A stretch of 64,000 bases of DNA from Histomonas meleagridis (lineage: Eukaryota; Parabasalia; Tritrichomonadida; Dientamoebidae), in assembly GCA_020186115.1 (NCBI GenBank), contig WSYJ01000169.1, forward strand, positions 1 to 64,000, read 5' to 3'. The notes below the pieces were generated by a model. The model did not search any database. It worked only from the letters and a program-made list of their open reading frames with translations, and was not told the origin of the DNA. Position numbers and translations under genes: made by a program. The first letter of the stretch is position 1. Every line of letters starts with the position of its first letter. This document shows positions 1 to 15,000 of the stretch, piece by piece.

Positions 1-2
1 AC

Positions 3-3000
3 AAACGACCAATGAGAATCTTATTCACAGATGGTAGTACTAAAACATTATTATTAGATATTACTAAGAAAATTGAAGAAATTACACCAATACTTTTCGA
101 AAAATTAGCATTACCTAATATTGCAGGTTATACACTTTATTCATTAGAAGATGAAAAGAATCCTCGACCATTAGATACAAGATTCTCTATCCCTGAACAA
201 TGTACAACTTATGATCAATTATTATTCAAACGTAGATTTTATATTTTATCTGGTGAAGTACTTCAAACTTCTAAAGCTATTTTTACTACACTTAATGATT
301 GTCGAGAAAAATTAATAGATCCAAATGGACTTGTTAGAATTAGTGAAGAACAAGCAATTGAATTAGCAATTCTCTTTTTATATGGTACAGCTAAAGATCC
401 AAATGAAATTAAACAAAGAAAAGTATTTGAATTTGATCAATTAATACCTCCATATATTAAAGTTGATAAGAAATTTGAAGCTAAATTTAAGAAATCATTT
501 GAACAATATCCTCCAACAGAAAGAATTATTGCTGCTAAACTTTATTTAGGTATGGTACGTAAATTACCAGGTTTTGGTGAAGAAAGATTCCAAGGTTTAA
601 TGACAGAAGTTACACAAGGAGTAAATTCTCGAACTTATGGTGCAACATTAGCTATAGGTCCAATGACAATTTATATTATATTAGCAAATCAAAAAAGAAC
701 CACTTTATGCTATTACTTATAGATTTATTGTAGGGTTTTCAATCAATGGGTCATAAACTTGTATTAAAATTTGTTAATTCTAAGACATCAAAGATTATAT
801 CAATTGAATTCAAATTAAGAGAAATTGATACAGTATTAATGTTATTAAATTATAACATTAAAATTATTCGTGATTTAATGCTTGCTAAACAAAGAGAACA
901 AAGAAAAGAACAAGAAGATACAATTAAAAAGATTACGTGGTGGATTTGTTGATGAAAACGGTATTGTTCGTCAAGCAATGCTTGATTTTTTATGTTTCTT
1001 CTGATTTAGAAAAGAGAGTTAATTTACCAAAGGTTTGGTTAGAAACTATTCGAACAGGTAAAGAAGTAGCAGATACACTTGTACCAATTATGAAACTTGA
1101 TCCTAAGATTGAATATGCAATATTATTATGGATATTAAAGGAATCTTATAAATGGGTATTAAATGATCAAACTTTAGCATCTGCTAATCCTTATCGTGGT
1201 ACAATATTATTTGTAATTGAAGCATTTCCAAGAATTAAAATTTATTTCTCAATGGGTAAAACTAAAGTAATGATATTACCAATTGTTAAAAAAGTTGAAG
1301 AACTTATTCCAATCGTAGCTAAAGGTAATGGTTTAGCACATTATTTAGGTTTTACCTTATATTTACCTTCTAAAGATGGACAACCACCTAAACCTTTAGA
1401 TACAAATATCTCAATACCTGAACAAGCTACACGTTATTCTGAATTAGAATTTAGAAGAAGATTTTTCATTATTACAAAATCCGAACTTGAAGATCCAGTA
1501 TCATTATATCAAGCATTTTGTGATGTTCGTGAATTAATATTATCAGGTAGATTAGCATTAAGTCAAGATAATGCATTAGAATTAATGTATTATGCTTTAG
1601 TAGCTGATGGTCCTACAGTATTAACACCTACAACTATACCAAATGAAAATAGTTTTCCAGCATATTTACCTGTTAATATGAAAGTTAATTATAAGACAGG
1701 TAAAAATAAGATCAATGAATTCTTAAATACTATACCAGTTGAAGGTAAAATTAATGCAATGATTAAATATATACAAAAGGCTCGTTCATTACCACAATTT
1801 GGTTGTGAAGAATTTCAAGTTATTCTTGTTGAAGAAAAGAATGGACATACTACAAGAACTAATGTTATCCTATTTTGTGGACCTTATAAAGTATTTGTTA
1901 TGGATGAAAATAGAAAGAATGTATTAGTTAATGTGCCATATCAAAAATTCATTAAACTTGAAACATTTGGTATTGAATTATCAATTAAATATTGTACAGA
2001 AGAATTTACAGCAGGTTATTGTAACATTGAATCTGAACGAGCAGAAGAAATTGCTTCATTAATTTTAAGTTATTTGAATCTTCAAAAAAAAAATATTAAT
2101 GCAAAAGATTCAAGATATCGATGAAAATCCAGGTGCACATGGAGGAGAAGTGATTACAGGCGTTTGTCAAGACTGTGATAATGCACAAAGACATCGTTAT
2201 GATAAAAGAGATACAGGTAAAGAAGTTATACGTAAAAGCTTGTCAATTCTTAGGATTAGATCCAACAGGTCAATATTCAGCATTACTTAGAATTTCGGAT
2301 GATGATTTCCGTTGGGTTACAGATGATGTAGTATTAGGTGCATTAAATCCATTTGATGGAGTTACAATTCATTTATATTATACTTATATGCCAGTTCAAA
2401 TTCATACAGATACATTTGATCGTGAAATGTTAATTAATGTTGAGAAAACTGTATATCAATTAATTAATGAAATTGCTTTTAAGATGTATGTTGATTTCCC
2501 ATTAGGTTATACATTATATGCTAGAGATGAAACTGGTGAATTCCCATTAGATTTAGCTTTAACAGTACCAGAACAAGTTTTAGATTTCGATAAGATGACA
2601 TTTAGAAGAAGAGCTTTATTATTCACTAAAGATGATATTATTTCACCTTATACATCAGAACAATTATATCCTGATGTAGTTAGAAGTGTATTAAGTGGTA
2701 TACCAGATGTTAATGATAATAATGCTATTGAATTAGCTGTTTATCATGCATTAACACTTTATCCTTCACCAGAAGAAGCTGCTAATATACAAATTGATAA
2801 TATTGCTGAACTTTTACCATCAAATTATAAACTTAAACATAAAATATTTAATAAGATTAAAGAACTTATTACAAGTTATTCAGGTCAATTCTTACAACAT
2901 CAAGCAATTATGAAATATATCTTTACTGCTCGAATGTTAAATCATTTTGGTTGTGAAATTTATTCTGGTAAACTTGAAGAAAAATCTGAGGTTGATTCAA

Positions 3001-6000
3001 AATCTGCTAAAAAACAAAAGAAATTATTACGTGTAAATATTGCAATAGGACCCTTTAGGTGTACATATTTATGATCCAAGTACTCAAACTGATTATGCTA
3101 AAATAGATTATAAGAATGTAGTTAGTGCAACACTAATTAAAAATAAATTATTCCTTCATGTTACTGAAGAAGGTGGTTCAACTCAAACATTAATAATTGA
3201 ATCTCAAAGTTCAATTAAAATTAGTTAAATTATTAGATTCTTATAAGAAATTCTGGCTTCCAGGTTTAGAACGAACATGATATGATACAAAAAAATCTAG
3301 AAGTAGTGCAGAAATGTATAGTAGTATTAGAAAAAGAATCAAAATAATGCAATGCCAATTTATGTTGAAAGACAATTAGATCATCCATCTCCAAATATAT
3401 ATCAAATTTCTAAAGATTTAACTCCAGTTGAACTTGCTAAAAGTAGGTTTATATGATTTAACAATTCAACATAAGAAAGCTTATATATTAATGGTAGCAA
3501 ATCAAAGAAAGAAATTTGAAAAAAGATAATGATTATAAATTTGATTGAACAGTGATCAAACATTAGCATCAGTTTCACCTGTAAATGAAGCACATTTATT
3601 TGTAGTAGAATATAGCACCAGTTGTTCAAGTAATTACTACAATTCATAGAGTAGCAGAACTTGAATTAGAAATTAAAGTTGATATCTTTACACAATGTCA
3701 AAGGTTAGCAAATTATTTCAATTTGGGTTCACATTTAGCTTATACATTATATGAAGTATGAAGAGGTGAAAGAAGACCATTAGATTTCAAATATAATATA
3801 CTTTTAACTACACCAAATTATGTAGAAGTATTACTTAAACGTAGATTCTTATTATTCTCAATGAATTTATTACGTAATTATCAAACATTATTAAATGGTT
3901 ATAAAGATGTTAAACAAATGGCTTTATCAGGTATAATGACAATGACTGAAGAACAAGCATTTGAATTAGCTATATTAAGTTTATATGCAGAATCTTCTCA
4001 ACAATCAGAAGTATCAATTCAAGCAAATAAAATGACAATTGAAGAATTAACACAATTATTACCAAAGAATATTACATGTTCATGATGATACATTACGAAG
4101 ATTTAAAGCAGCAGCAAATTCAGTTGTACCAATGTTACCAATTAATTCTATGGTTCGTTATATTATATTAGCTAATAATTTAGTAGGTTATGGATCAGAA
4201 ACTTATAAATGTTATTATACTGATATTATTAATGTCAACAAGAAAGCTAGAAGAGAATGTACTATATCATTATCACCTTATAATATTACTATTAATGGAG
4301 TACAAAAACAAAAACAATATTGTATTATTTATTGGCCTAAATTAAATTCTTATCTTAGACATGAAGATACTGTTGAATTAACATTTAATGATGAAAATGG
4401 TATTTATTGTGATATTGAAATAGAATCAGAAGAACATTCACGAGAAATTTATTCATTTATTAATGATTTAATAGAATTACTTAATATGCCAGAATTTAGA
4501 GATTTCCCTAATTTCTTAGATATAGCATTAGATGATATTAATGAAGGTTATGATGATATATTAAATATGTTAGATCGTAATGCTTTATTAAATGATACTG
4601 ATGTAAATCCAGCAGATTCATTTGATGACTTAAATACACAATATGATGATAAATTATTTAATAAGAAAGAAGATAATATTGATTGGAGATTACTTTCTGA
4701 TGCTTTAATGTATAAACGTGGTGATGGTTTATTAGATGCTTTATTAGATCAATTAAATATTATGAGTGATGGATTAAATACTTCTGATCCTAATGATTTA
4801 TATGGTCAACTTAACTTTTTACATGATCAATTAAAACAATATTTAGATGGTTGTGATGATGAAACTAAACAAATCTTCTTACCTTTATTAGATTCACTTG
4901 ATTCATTACGTAAAAGATTCCAAGATATAGCAGGTAATGATTTAGATATTACTCCTTATATAGGTGAAATTAGAAGTAAAATTAATGAACTTAAAGCTGC
5001 TATTGAACCAGCTAAAAAGAAATTAGAATTAGCTTTATCTTCATTAGATATTAAACTTAGGAATTCATTTGTTTCTACTGATGCAGGTTCAGTAATACCA
5101 GTAAGAGTTTCACCTTTAAGAGAAGATCAATGTTTAGCTAATGCATTATTAAATATTTCTGATTTACAAGAAATTTTAGTGACACAATTACAAAAGAATT
5201 ATCCATTATATGCTAAATTCCTTGATAATCCTAATCAATTAACAAAACAATTATTAATGTCTTCTTCTACATTAACACAAATAGCTTCTAATTTATTAAA
5301 AGCTAATGGTAATCCAGAAATGATGCGTAAACATTTAATTCCTCAATTAAATGATATCTTAAAACAATTAAATGCAGTTGGTAATGTTATTACTAAAGCT
5401 AAAGAAAAAGGTATTAATATTCCAGAAATAGAAAACTTATATCATGATTTAATTGGAAAAATTGAATCATTATTAAAATCAGATGTATTAAATAATTATA
5501 AACAAGATAGAACTACACAATTCTATCAATTTTATCCAGGTGATCATCGATTATTAGAAAAGGCAATACAAATACTTCAAAATAATGTAATAACTTCATC
5601 ACAATTAATGAATGATCAACAAATAGCTTCTAATAAATCGATAACTTCTTATTTACGTCCTAAAGTAGAAGAATTAGATCATGATTCTCAATCATTACAA
5701 ATAGCATTTGAAAACTTAAATATCGATGCATTAAATGATGGTAATCGTACACAAGCAATTGAAGCATTACAAAATACATTACAAAATTATCAATTATTAG
5801 AACAACAATTTTCTAAAATGTCTAATGTCCCATTAGGTTTAACAAGTTTCATCCAAAAACTTCAACAAGATGTACCTGAATTAACTAAAATCTTATATTC
5901 ATTAAGTACAGTTAATATTACACCACAAAATGTTCAACGTGTATCCGATGATTTAACTACAATTTGGAATCGTTATGCTTCATTACCACCAGAAATTATA

Positions 6001-9000
6001 TTAAAACTTACAGATAATCAACGTACTTCATTAGGTCATTCAGTAGGAAAAATTAAAGATGTCTTAAATACTATTGATAAAATATTACCAAACTTTATGA
6101 ATAATCCTACAAGTGGTCAATGTGTATATAGTGCACAACAATCAATATTAAAAGTTCATGATTTATTACCTGAAATTCATAGTTTTGTTAATCAATTAAG
6201 TGATATAACTAATGATCCTACTTATCCTGTTTTATATGAACGTTTAATTACTAATGTTAAATCTACTTTAAGTGAACAACCTTTATCAGAAGAATTTTCA
6301 CATCTAAATCATTTAAAGAAATTCCAACAACTTCAAGGAGAAACTGCACGTGTACTTAATTTAATGGCTATTAGTTCTGAGAATCCTTATATTAAAATTA
6401 ATAAAGAATTACATGAAAAACTTGAATTCCAAGCTACACAATTAAAGACAAATTATTTAACTCAAGTTCAAACTAGAGATGAATTACATGAAAGACCTTT
6501 TGCTAATGAAAATATTTTAAGTGCTGTAAATGTAGTAAATAAACTTCAACAAATTGTTGAACGTATTCAACCTACATCACGTAAAGTATCTGATTTAACT
6601 AATAATTTACAACTTGAACAAATGACTAATCATTTATTAACTTCGGCTATCGATGCATTAAATGCTATAAGAAAAGCTAAATGTGAACCATTTAGAAGAT
6701 TACCTACACAAAATATGGTAAATGCATTAGAAAAAGCTTTAGATGGATTCCAACAATCATTACAAGAATTAGAGAAATTACCAGAAATATCACAAAATGA
6801 AAATTTGAAGAGTATCTTTGGTAAATATATTACATTAAATGATGAAATAGATAAAGAATTACGTGCTATGGCTACTAAACCTAATATGAATTTATATAAA
6901 CTTGCATCTAAACTTGAAAAAGAACTTATTCAAATCACACCAACATTATCACAAGTTCAAGCATTTAAAGCTAATAAGAAACATCAAGATCGACTTAATG
7001 AATTATCTAATGTATTAGGTGAAACATTACAAGAAATTATTCCTACATTTGAAGATTGTAAGAATTTAATACGTAATTATGTCCCAATATTAAATGAATG
7101 TTCAAATGTATTTAAAGGACATTTAAATAATCCTAAAGTTAAACAAAATCAAATAGCTTCAACTATACTAAATGATTGGGTAGATAATGCTATAACTTCA
7201 TATAATGTATTAATGGAACATTTGAATGATCCTAAATATGGTATTCAACATGCTACAGAAGATAAAAACATAATGTTAAAGTTATTAGATAAATATGCAC
7301 AAATTCCTCCAGATCTTAGACAATGTTTAACACCTAAAGAAATTGAAGATTTAGCTAAATTATTAGGTCGATTAGCAGAATCTGCTCATAATGCTATTAA
7401 TGGTATTAGACAATTACCAGGATTAAAGAGACCTAAGAGTGATCCATCACAATTTGCTAAGATTGAAGCTATTGAAGAATTATCAGAATCAATACCTAAA
7501 CTTGGTAAACAAATTGAATCATTACGTCAATTCTATAAAGAATTAGTTGATACTAATACATTATATGATAGACCTAATGCACTTAAACTTACAACAGAAA
7601 TTGAACAACAATTAGGTTTAGTTAAAATAGATCAATTTAAACCAGATGCAGATGAAAATCAATTAATGAAAACTTTATCAGACTTAAAAGAAAAAATGAA
7701 TTTTGTAATATCTTCATCAGAATTAATTTCACCTATTATTCATGATCCTTATATCGGACGTAATACACGTATAGTTAATGATAATATTAATACTATATTA
7801 CATATATTAGAAAATCCACATCTTAATCTTAATACTTCTAAAGAATTTGTTGATACAGTATTACCAATGCTTAAGAAGATTCAACCTCAATCACATGAAT
7901 TTATTAAACGTCAAGATGTTCTATCTAATCAAGCATTATTAGATTATTCTAAAACTTTAGATACTACAATTGATAAATCTATAGTTATATTACCAGAATC
8001 AATTGATAAACCTCGTAAATTACAAATGACACTTGATGAATTATATCAATCTACTTCATTATTAATACCATTATTACAAGAAAATCCAGATCATGAAAGT
8101 TATTTACAAGCTGTTAATAAATTATTTGATTTATTAAATGATTATACTTCATTACAGAAAGTAGAAATTAGATATTCTGATGCTATTAAACTTAAGAAAC
8201 CAATATTATCTGATAAACAAGTTAAAGAATTAGCAGATCAAACATTTAGTGCATTTGAATCTAGAAATAATGAAGTTGAACCAGAATTATTTGAAAATCT
8301 TACTGATAATTTAGGATTTATTAATGATCATCAAGAACAAGTTCCAGTATATATTTCTCATGCTGCTTTATTAATTACTCCTTCAATGCAAACTCATGAA
8401 TTAGTTCGATTATCTGATTCTTTAAGAACAGTAATTTCTTGTTCTTCTGAAGGTTTAGCTAATGATCTTTATGAGAAATTAGCTGTTAAAACTTCTGTTA
8501 GAGCAGCATTACAATTAATACAATTAGAAAAATCATTAGAATTCTTAGAACAAAGAGTTGAACAATTTTCGAATATGTTTGATGATGAAACTAAGTTTTA
8601 TTTAGCTAAATTACAAAATGCTATTAAACGTTCAGATACTTCATTAATATTACAATGCCAATCATTACCTACAGCAGTCTTTAATTATCAACCATTACAT
8701 AATATTGATGATTCATTACAATTATTATTAAAGAAAGTTTCAAATATTGCTGCTATTAAACCTATTGTACAACCTTTACAAGATTGTGGTAAAGATTTTA
8801 GTGATTGGGTATTCCAAACAGATTTATCTATGATGGCTTATTTCCAAAATCATATAGATGATATAGTATCTAAAACAGAAGATTTAATATCTAAAGATAA
8901 ATCTCATAAATTACCTGCTGCTTTATCTGGTTTTGTACGTCAAGCAGTATCAAATCTTAAGTTTAAAGAAAGAGGTATTTCTTATGATATGCCTACAATT

Positions 9001-12000
9001 AAACAATTATCTAATTTAATAATTAATTATCAATCAGATTTATATCCACAAATATTAAAAGCTTTACCAGAATCAGATGATACTAAACAACTTCAAAATC
9101 ATATTCAAGCATTAGAAAAGATTAAACCAATTATTAAATATTGGCAAAGTCCAATACAAAATCTTACTAATCAAGGATTACGTTCTAATGTAATTTCTTC
9201 ATTATGTACTTCTATTAAATCTACAAATAATATTAAGAATACTAATGAAAATAATCCTGAAGAAATACCTTTAGATTTTGCTTTAGGTAGTGCTAAAATT
9301 TCTTCTTTATTACAAAACTTAACTGATGCTATAGATAAGAATATACCAGTTAAAGAAGTTCATGAAAAATCTATTAAATCTTCAGAATTAGCTAAAAGTA
9401 TTATTGATAGTAAAAATCCATCACAAACTAAAATAGATATTGAATCATTAATAAATTGTTTAACACAATCAGAAGAATTAATAAATAAAGTTATACCAAT
9501 CGATTATAATAGTATTGATGAAATCGATAAAATATCAGATTTAGAATCATTATTTAGTATGATTTCTGATAAAGAAGCATTAAACTTAGTTAAAGAAGCA
9601 GCTAAATATTTAGAGAAATTAATAGCTTCAATACCTAAATTAAGTAATGAACAACGTTCTTCAGATACTAATAAATTTAATACTAAATTAGATATTAAAT
9701 TATCAAATGGTAAAACAATGCAATTACCTAAACATTCACTTCATTCAAGTAATATTGATCAATCATTAAATGATCCAATAATATCAGTTGATCCTAAAGA
9801 ATATGATGAATTATTAAATAAATTAGAAGATTTAATATATTTAACAGATGAACCTACTACTGATAAACAAAATTCTACAATAGCACAAATAGAACGTACA
9901 ATGTTATCACAACGTATATCACAATTACAACAACAACAAATCTCAGAATTCCCAGATGTAGTTAAAAATATTTCATCAATTAATTCTAAAGTATTACCAA
10001 TTACTAATATTACTTCAGATCAAGCAAGTTCTTCTATTAATTCTATTCAACAACAATTTGAAGCATTACAATCATCATCAGAATTACATAAATTACAATC
10101 ACGTTTATCACCAGATCAAATATTATCACAACAATTATTATTAACACATAATTTAACTCAAGCTATCGATCGTAATGTTGATTTACCAATTCAATCACAT
10201 GTCGAACAAACTAATGCTATTCAACAACAATTATTTAAATCTATAATGGATAAACTTCAAACAGGTAATTTACCAAATACTTCAATTAAATCTGATGATT
10301 TATCTGCTTCAATTCAAAGAGGTTATTCACAATTAGCATTAATTAATGAATTAATTACTATTCAACAACAATTATCAGTTAATATTCCAGATTTATTTAA
10401 ATTTGTACAATCACCAGAAGGTTTACAATTACTTAGTTCACCAATTACACCACATCAATTATTAGAACAACAACAAAATATTCTTAAACAAGTTAATTTA
10501 GTATCTTCACCAGAATTATTAAATGCATTCCAAAAGAATTTATTACCAGAACAAATTATTATTCAACAAAGGATTTTACAACATTCATTAAAGTTATTAA
10601 CTGGTGAATTTGGTCAATCTTTAATGTCATCTGAATCTGGTAAAGATGATGTATCTAAAACAGCTATTTTTGCTTCATTAAATTCTTTACAACAAGAAAT
10701 TATTAAAGAAAATCCAGAAGTCTTAAAGTTAAATTATTATGTTAATCCTTCTGATATATTAGAAGCACAACAATTTTCTTATGATTTACTTAATAGATTA
10801 ACTTGTATGCAAAAGATTTCTGATATTCAACAAAAACAATTAACTACAAATAAGAATGCAGCTCAAATTATACCTAAATTAAATCAACCTACTAATAGTA
10901 ATATATTAAATGCTAGACAAATATCTATGCAAAGTAAATCATTAATTACACAATTTAATGATCCAACTAAAATATTACAACTTACTCAACAACTTTCAGC
11001 TCAAGAATTATTAGAACAACAACAAATATTATCAGCAATTAAATCTATTTTAACTAATCCAGAATTACTTAATAAATATTGTCCAGGTATTAATAAATCA
11101 ATTGACTTAAATAGTAAAATGAATCAATTATTTAATCAATTACAAGATCAACAAAATAATTTACTTAGAAAGACTACTAAACCTTTAGATGGTATTAAAC
11201 CACTTATCGATTCACAAATTATGAATGGTTATGAAAAGACTAATTCTAAATTAACTAATCTTAATCGTATTGAACAAGTTAAAACTTTACTTAAAACATT
11301 TAATACTATAACACCTGATTTATCGAAACAAATATTAACAGCTAAACCTACATTTTCATCAGAACAACTTGAAACTACACGAGCAATTTTAGAAAGATTA
11401 ATTGAATTATCTTCTAGTAATTTATCTAATGTTACAGATTTAATTAATAATTTAACTAAAGATGATCAAAAACGTGTATATTCATTATTAGTTAAAGAAG
11501 TTTCTAAATTAAATAAATTCGATCCTTATATAGCAGAATTATTACAAAAACAATCACGTATATTTGATATGGCTGCAATCATTCAACGTCAACCAGGTAT
11601 AGGTATAGTATCTGTGTCTACAAAAGATTTACCACAAATCGAAAAAGCAGATCAAATTGAAAAGAAAGTTAAATCACTTCAAGAAAATATTATAGTTAAA
11701 GGTGTTCAAAATAAACTTATTAAATTAATGGAAGCACGTAATGACTTAAATCCAATGTTAGCATCAATTACAGATGAAGATAAGAATAATGCACTTAAGA
11801 ATATTACAGCTAATGATGTACCTAAGTTTAGTTCTTCTTTAATTCAACAAGTTAAAGTCTTAAATGATAATTCTAAATTAAATAATATTTTAGAACATAC
11901 TAATAAAGATCAATTAATAGTAGAACAAGTAATGTTACAACAAATAATTACTGATGAATCTAAAGAAAGTAAAGATGCTAAATTAAATGGTATTAAATTA

Positions 12001-15000
12001 GTTAATGTTACAAATTCATTACAAACTACAATTATTAAATCTACTGAACAAGCTATAGAACATCAAAAGCCTACATTAGTATCTTCAATTCAAGTATTAA
12101 CACCTATTAAACCTTTAACTAATACTAAAATTAAAACAGCATCTAAATTATCAGATGAACAATTTGCTCGTACTTGTTTAACAGAGAAATTAGAAAATAT
12201 TAAATTAAAACAACTTAAAGGTATTAAAGGTTTAGATGAATTTGTTCATAATACTTCTACATATGAAACAGCTACATCAGATCCATTTACACAAGATGAA
12301 GTTATTGATTATCAAGATATGCTTAAGTCATTAATTACAATTGATGCTAAAGCAGAAGATGTTTTACAAACTTATCAAAAACAAACTAAAGAAACGAATA
12401 CTAGAGGACTTACAGTATTAACTAATTTAACAGATACTATTACACCTAAAGATATTAATATAGTTACAGAATTAGAAAAAGATAATTTAACAGATGAACT
12501 TAAATCATTCTTTGATAAATCAATTAATTATGATGATTTAATTATTGGACAAGTAATGGATGTTAAAATCCCAAGTGAGAAACAAAATGCTTCAAGAGTA
12601 GCATCAGCTTATCAAGGATTAATTACTATAGTCCCTACAATGTATAATATTCCATCAGAAGAAGTTAAATCTATTTTAATAGCAGAAAATAAAGAAGCAT
12701 TAAATATTGTTAATCAAATTTATGATTCTAAATCTACTTCTTATTCTAATCAAATCCGTAAATTAGTAGAAATTGCTCCACAACTTGTAGCTTCTTATTC
12801 TAGAGTTTCTTCATCACTTAAACCTCAAGTTAAATCTCAACTTAAATTAAATCCATTAAACATTATGTCATCAATTGAAGCATTACAAAACGCTTCTTGT
12901 GTTAAATCTACACAAGAAACAGCTTCTAACTTTAGGAAATTATTAGCAGATTTATATTCTACATTCCAAAATATTGATTCAGCTATAGTTGAAAATAAAG
13001 ATGAAAATCCAATATCTTCAACAGTAAATTGTTTTGCTTCAATGGCTAAAGCTATACAAAATCAAGATATTGATTTAATGAACAAAGAAATTATTCAATT
13101 CAAAGGATTAAATATTCATTCATTATCATTTGGTACTAATGATTCATATCTTAAAGCTATGGAACCTAAAATTAATAAGATATTACCATTAGTTGAAAAA
13201 TCTTATGCAATTCATGGTAAGATTAGTCCTGAATTATTAAAGTCATTAACAGAACTTCGAACAGATTTAATTACAATCATTAATAAAGAAACTAAGAATC
13301 CTTATGAATTAATTGAAAAACTTAAGACAGCTACAGATGTCCAAAAAGTTATTTCTAATTCTATGCAAAAGATTGGTGTATCTACAAAGAATTTAATTGA
13401 ATCAGTCCAAAATAGAAATAAATCATCTAAAACTCAAGCAATTGCAGAAATCATTGAATATGTCTCTAATTCTATAGCAGCTATATTCCAAGGATTAAAT
13501 GTTACATCATGTGAAAATGATTCGATTTATAATGATTGTATTAGAATATTCGATTCTTCTTTAATATCAGTACGTTCAATGATTGATATCCTTAAGACTT
13601 CTGCAGTTTCTTCTACTTCTATTCGTAGATCTACACGTTCATTTAATAGAATGTTTGATTCGATGCTTGATATTATGGAAGATACTAATATCCCAATTTA
13701 TAAACAAAAAGCCTACATCAGATATCGGTAAATCTAAATTAGAATTCATGAGAATTGCTTCTGATGTAATTAAATCATTATCTTCAACTATTACAGCTAG
13801 AGCAGAATCTAAAATCCCCGAAACATTTGAAATAATGTTCAATTCACAAGTCGAAAAATTAGAGAAATCTATGAAAGAATTAGAAACTAAATCAACTAAA
13901 TTATTACAATTAAATACTGATAAACAAGCAGAGAAAGAATTTAATAATTTATTTGTTACTATTAAAGAACAATTTGGACAATTCAAAGCTAATGCTAAAA
14001 ATCCAACATTAAACAAACAAGATTCGGCATTATTTGATTTAACTCATGACTTCATTAACTTAAGTGATTCATTTGGTGGGTTAACACGTGTTATTAATAA
14101 GTTAACTGATGCTGTACCTATAGTACCTGATTTAGAAAATGCCGAAAAACTTAAGAAACGTTATGTAATGCCATCAGTACCTAAAGACACTGCTAATTTG
14201 AAAGTTATTGATTCAGTTAAGAAGTTAAATGAATATATTAATATTTATCAACAAAAGTCTAAAGCATTTTATGGATTATTCCCTAATGCAAAGAATGCAC
14301 AATTAGCAGATTCAATGAACGAAGTATATACAGCTATAGATAATGTCGTATTACAAACATTAAGAGTTTCAGCTATATCGATGAACTTAGAATTGCAAAG
14401 TGGTTTAGCAACTACTTGTAGTAACATTGCAGTAAATTATGATTCATTACTTAAGGAATTACGTAGTAGATTCATGTTAAGTGGTGATTGGGATGGACAA
14501 TCACCGAAATATAGAGAAAACATTAAGAACGCAATTGAAGAGACACAGAAAATCGCGCAAAAGGCATTAGAAATAGCCGAAGAAGAAGCTAAAGCACAAA
14601 ATGCAGTTAACGCTAAGTTCACTAATGTATTAAATCCATTAACACAAGTTAAATCATCATTAGAAACTTATAATGATAAAGTCAAGACAATGAAGTCAAG
14701 TATCTCACGTGAATATGCTACAAACATGTTAGGAATTGGTATCACTTTATGCGACTCTGTAAATCATGTTGTGTTACATGCGAAGGCACATCCAAGTAGT
14801 GAAGAAAGCGTCGATAGTTATCTTTCATTAACTGAAGAAGTAACTGAACAAATGAAATTATTACTCGACGCGTCAACTAAAATTACTTCACAAGAAAAGA
14901 AAGTCGAAGAACCCGAAACTTTAGTCATCGACAGAATGAAAGGATTAAATGGAATCGGAGAGAAATTCGCAAAGCCGCATAACAATGAGTCACCTGAAGC

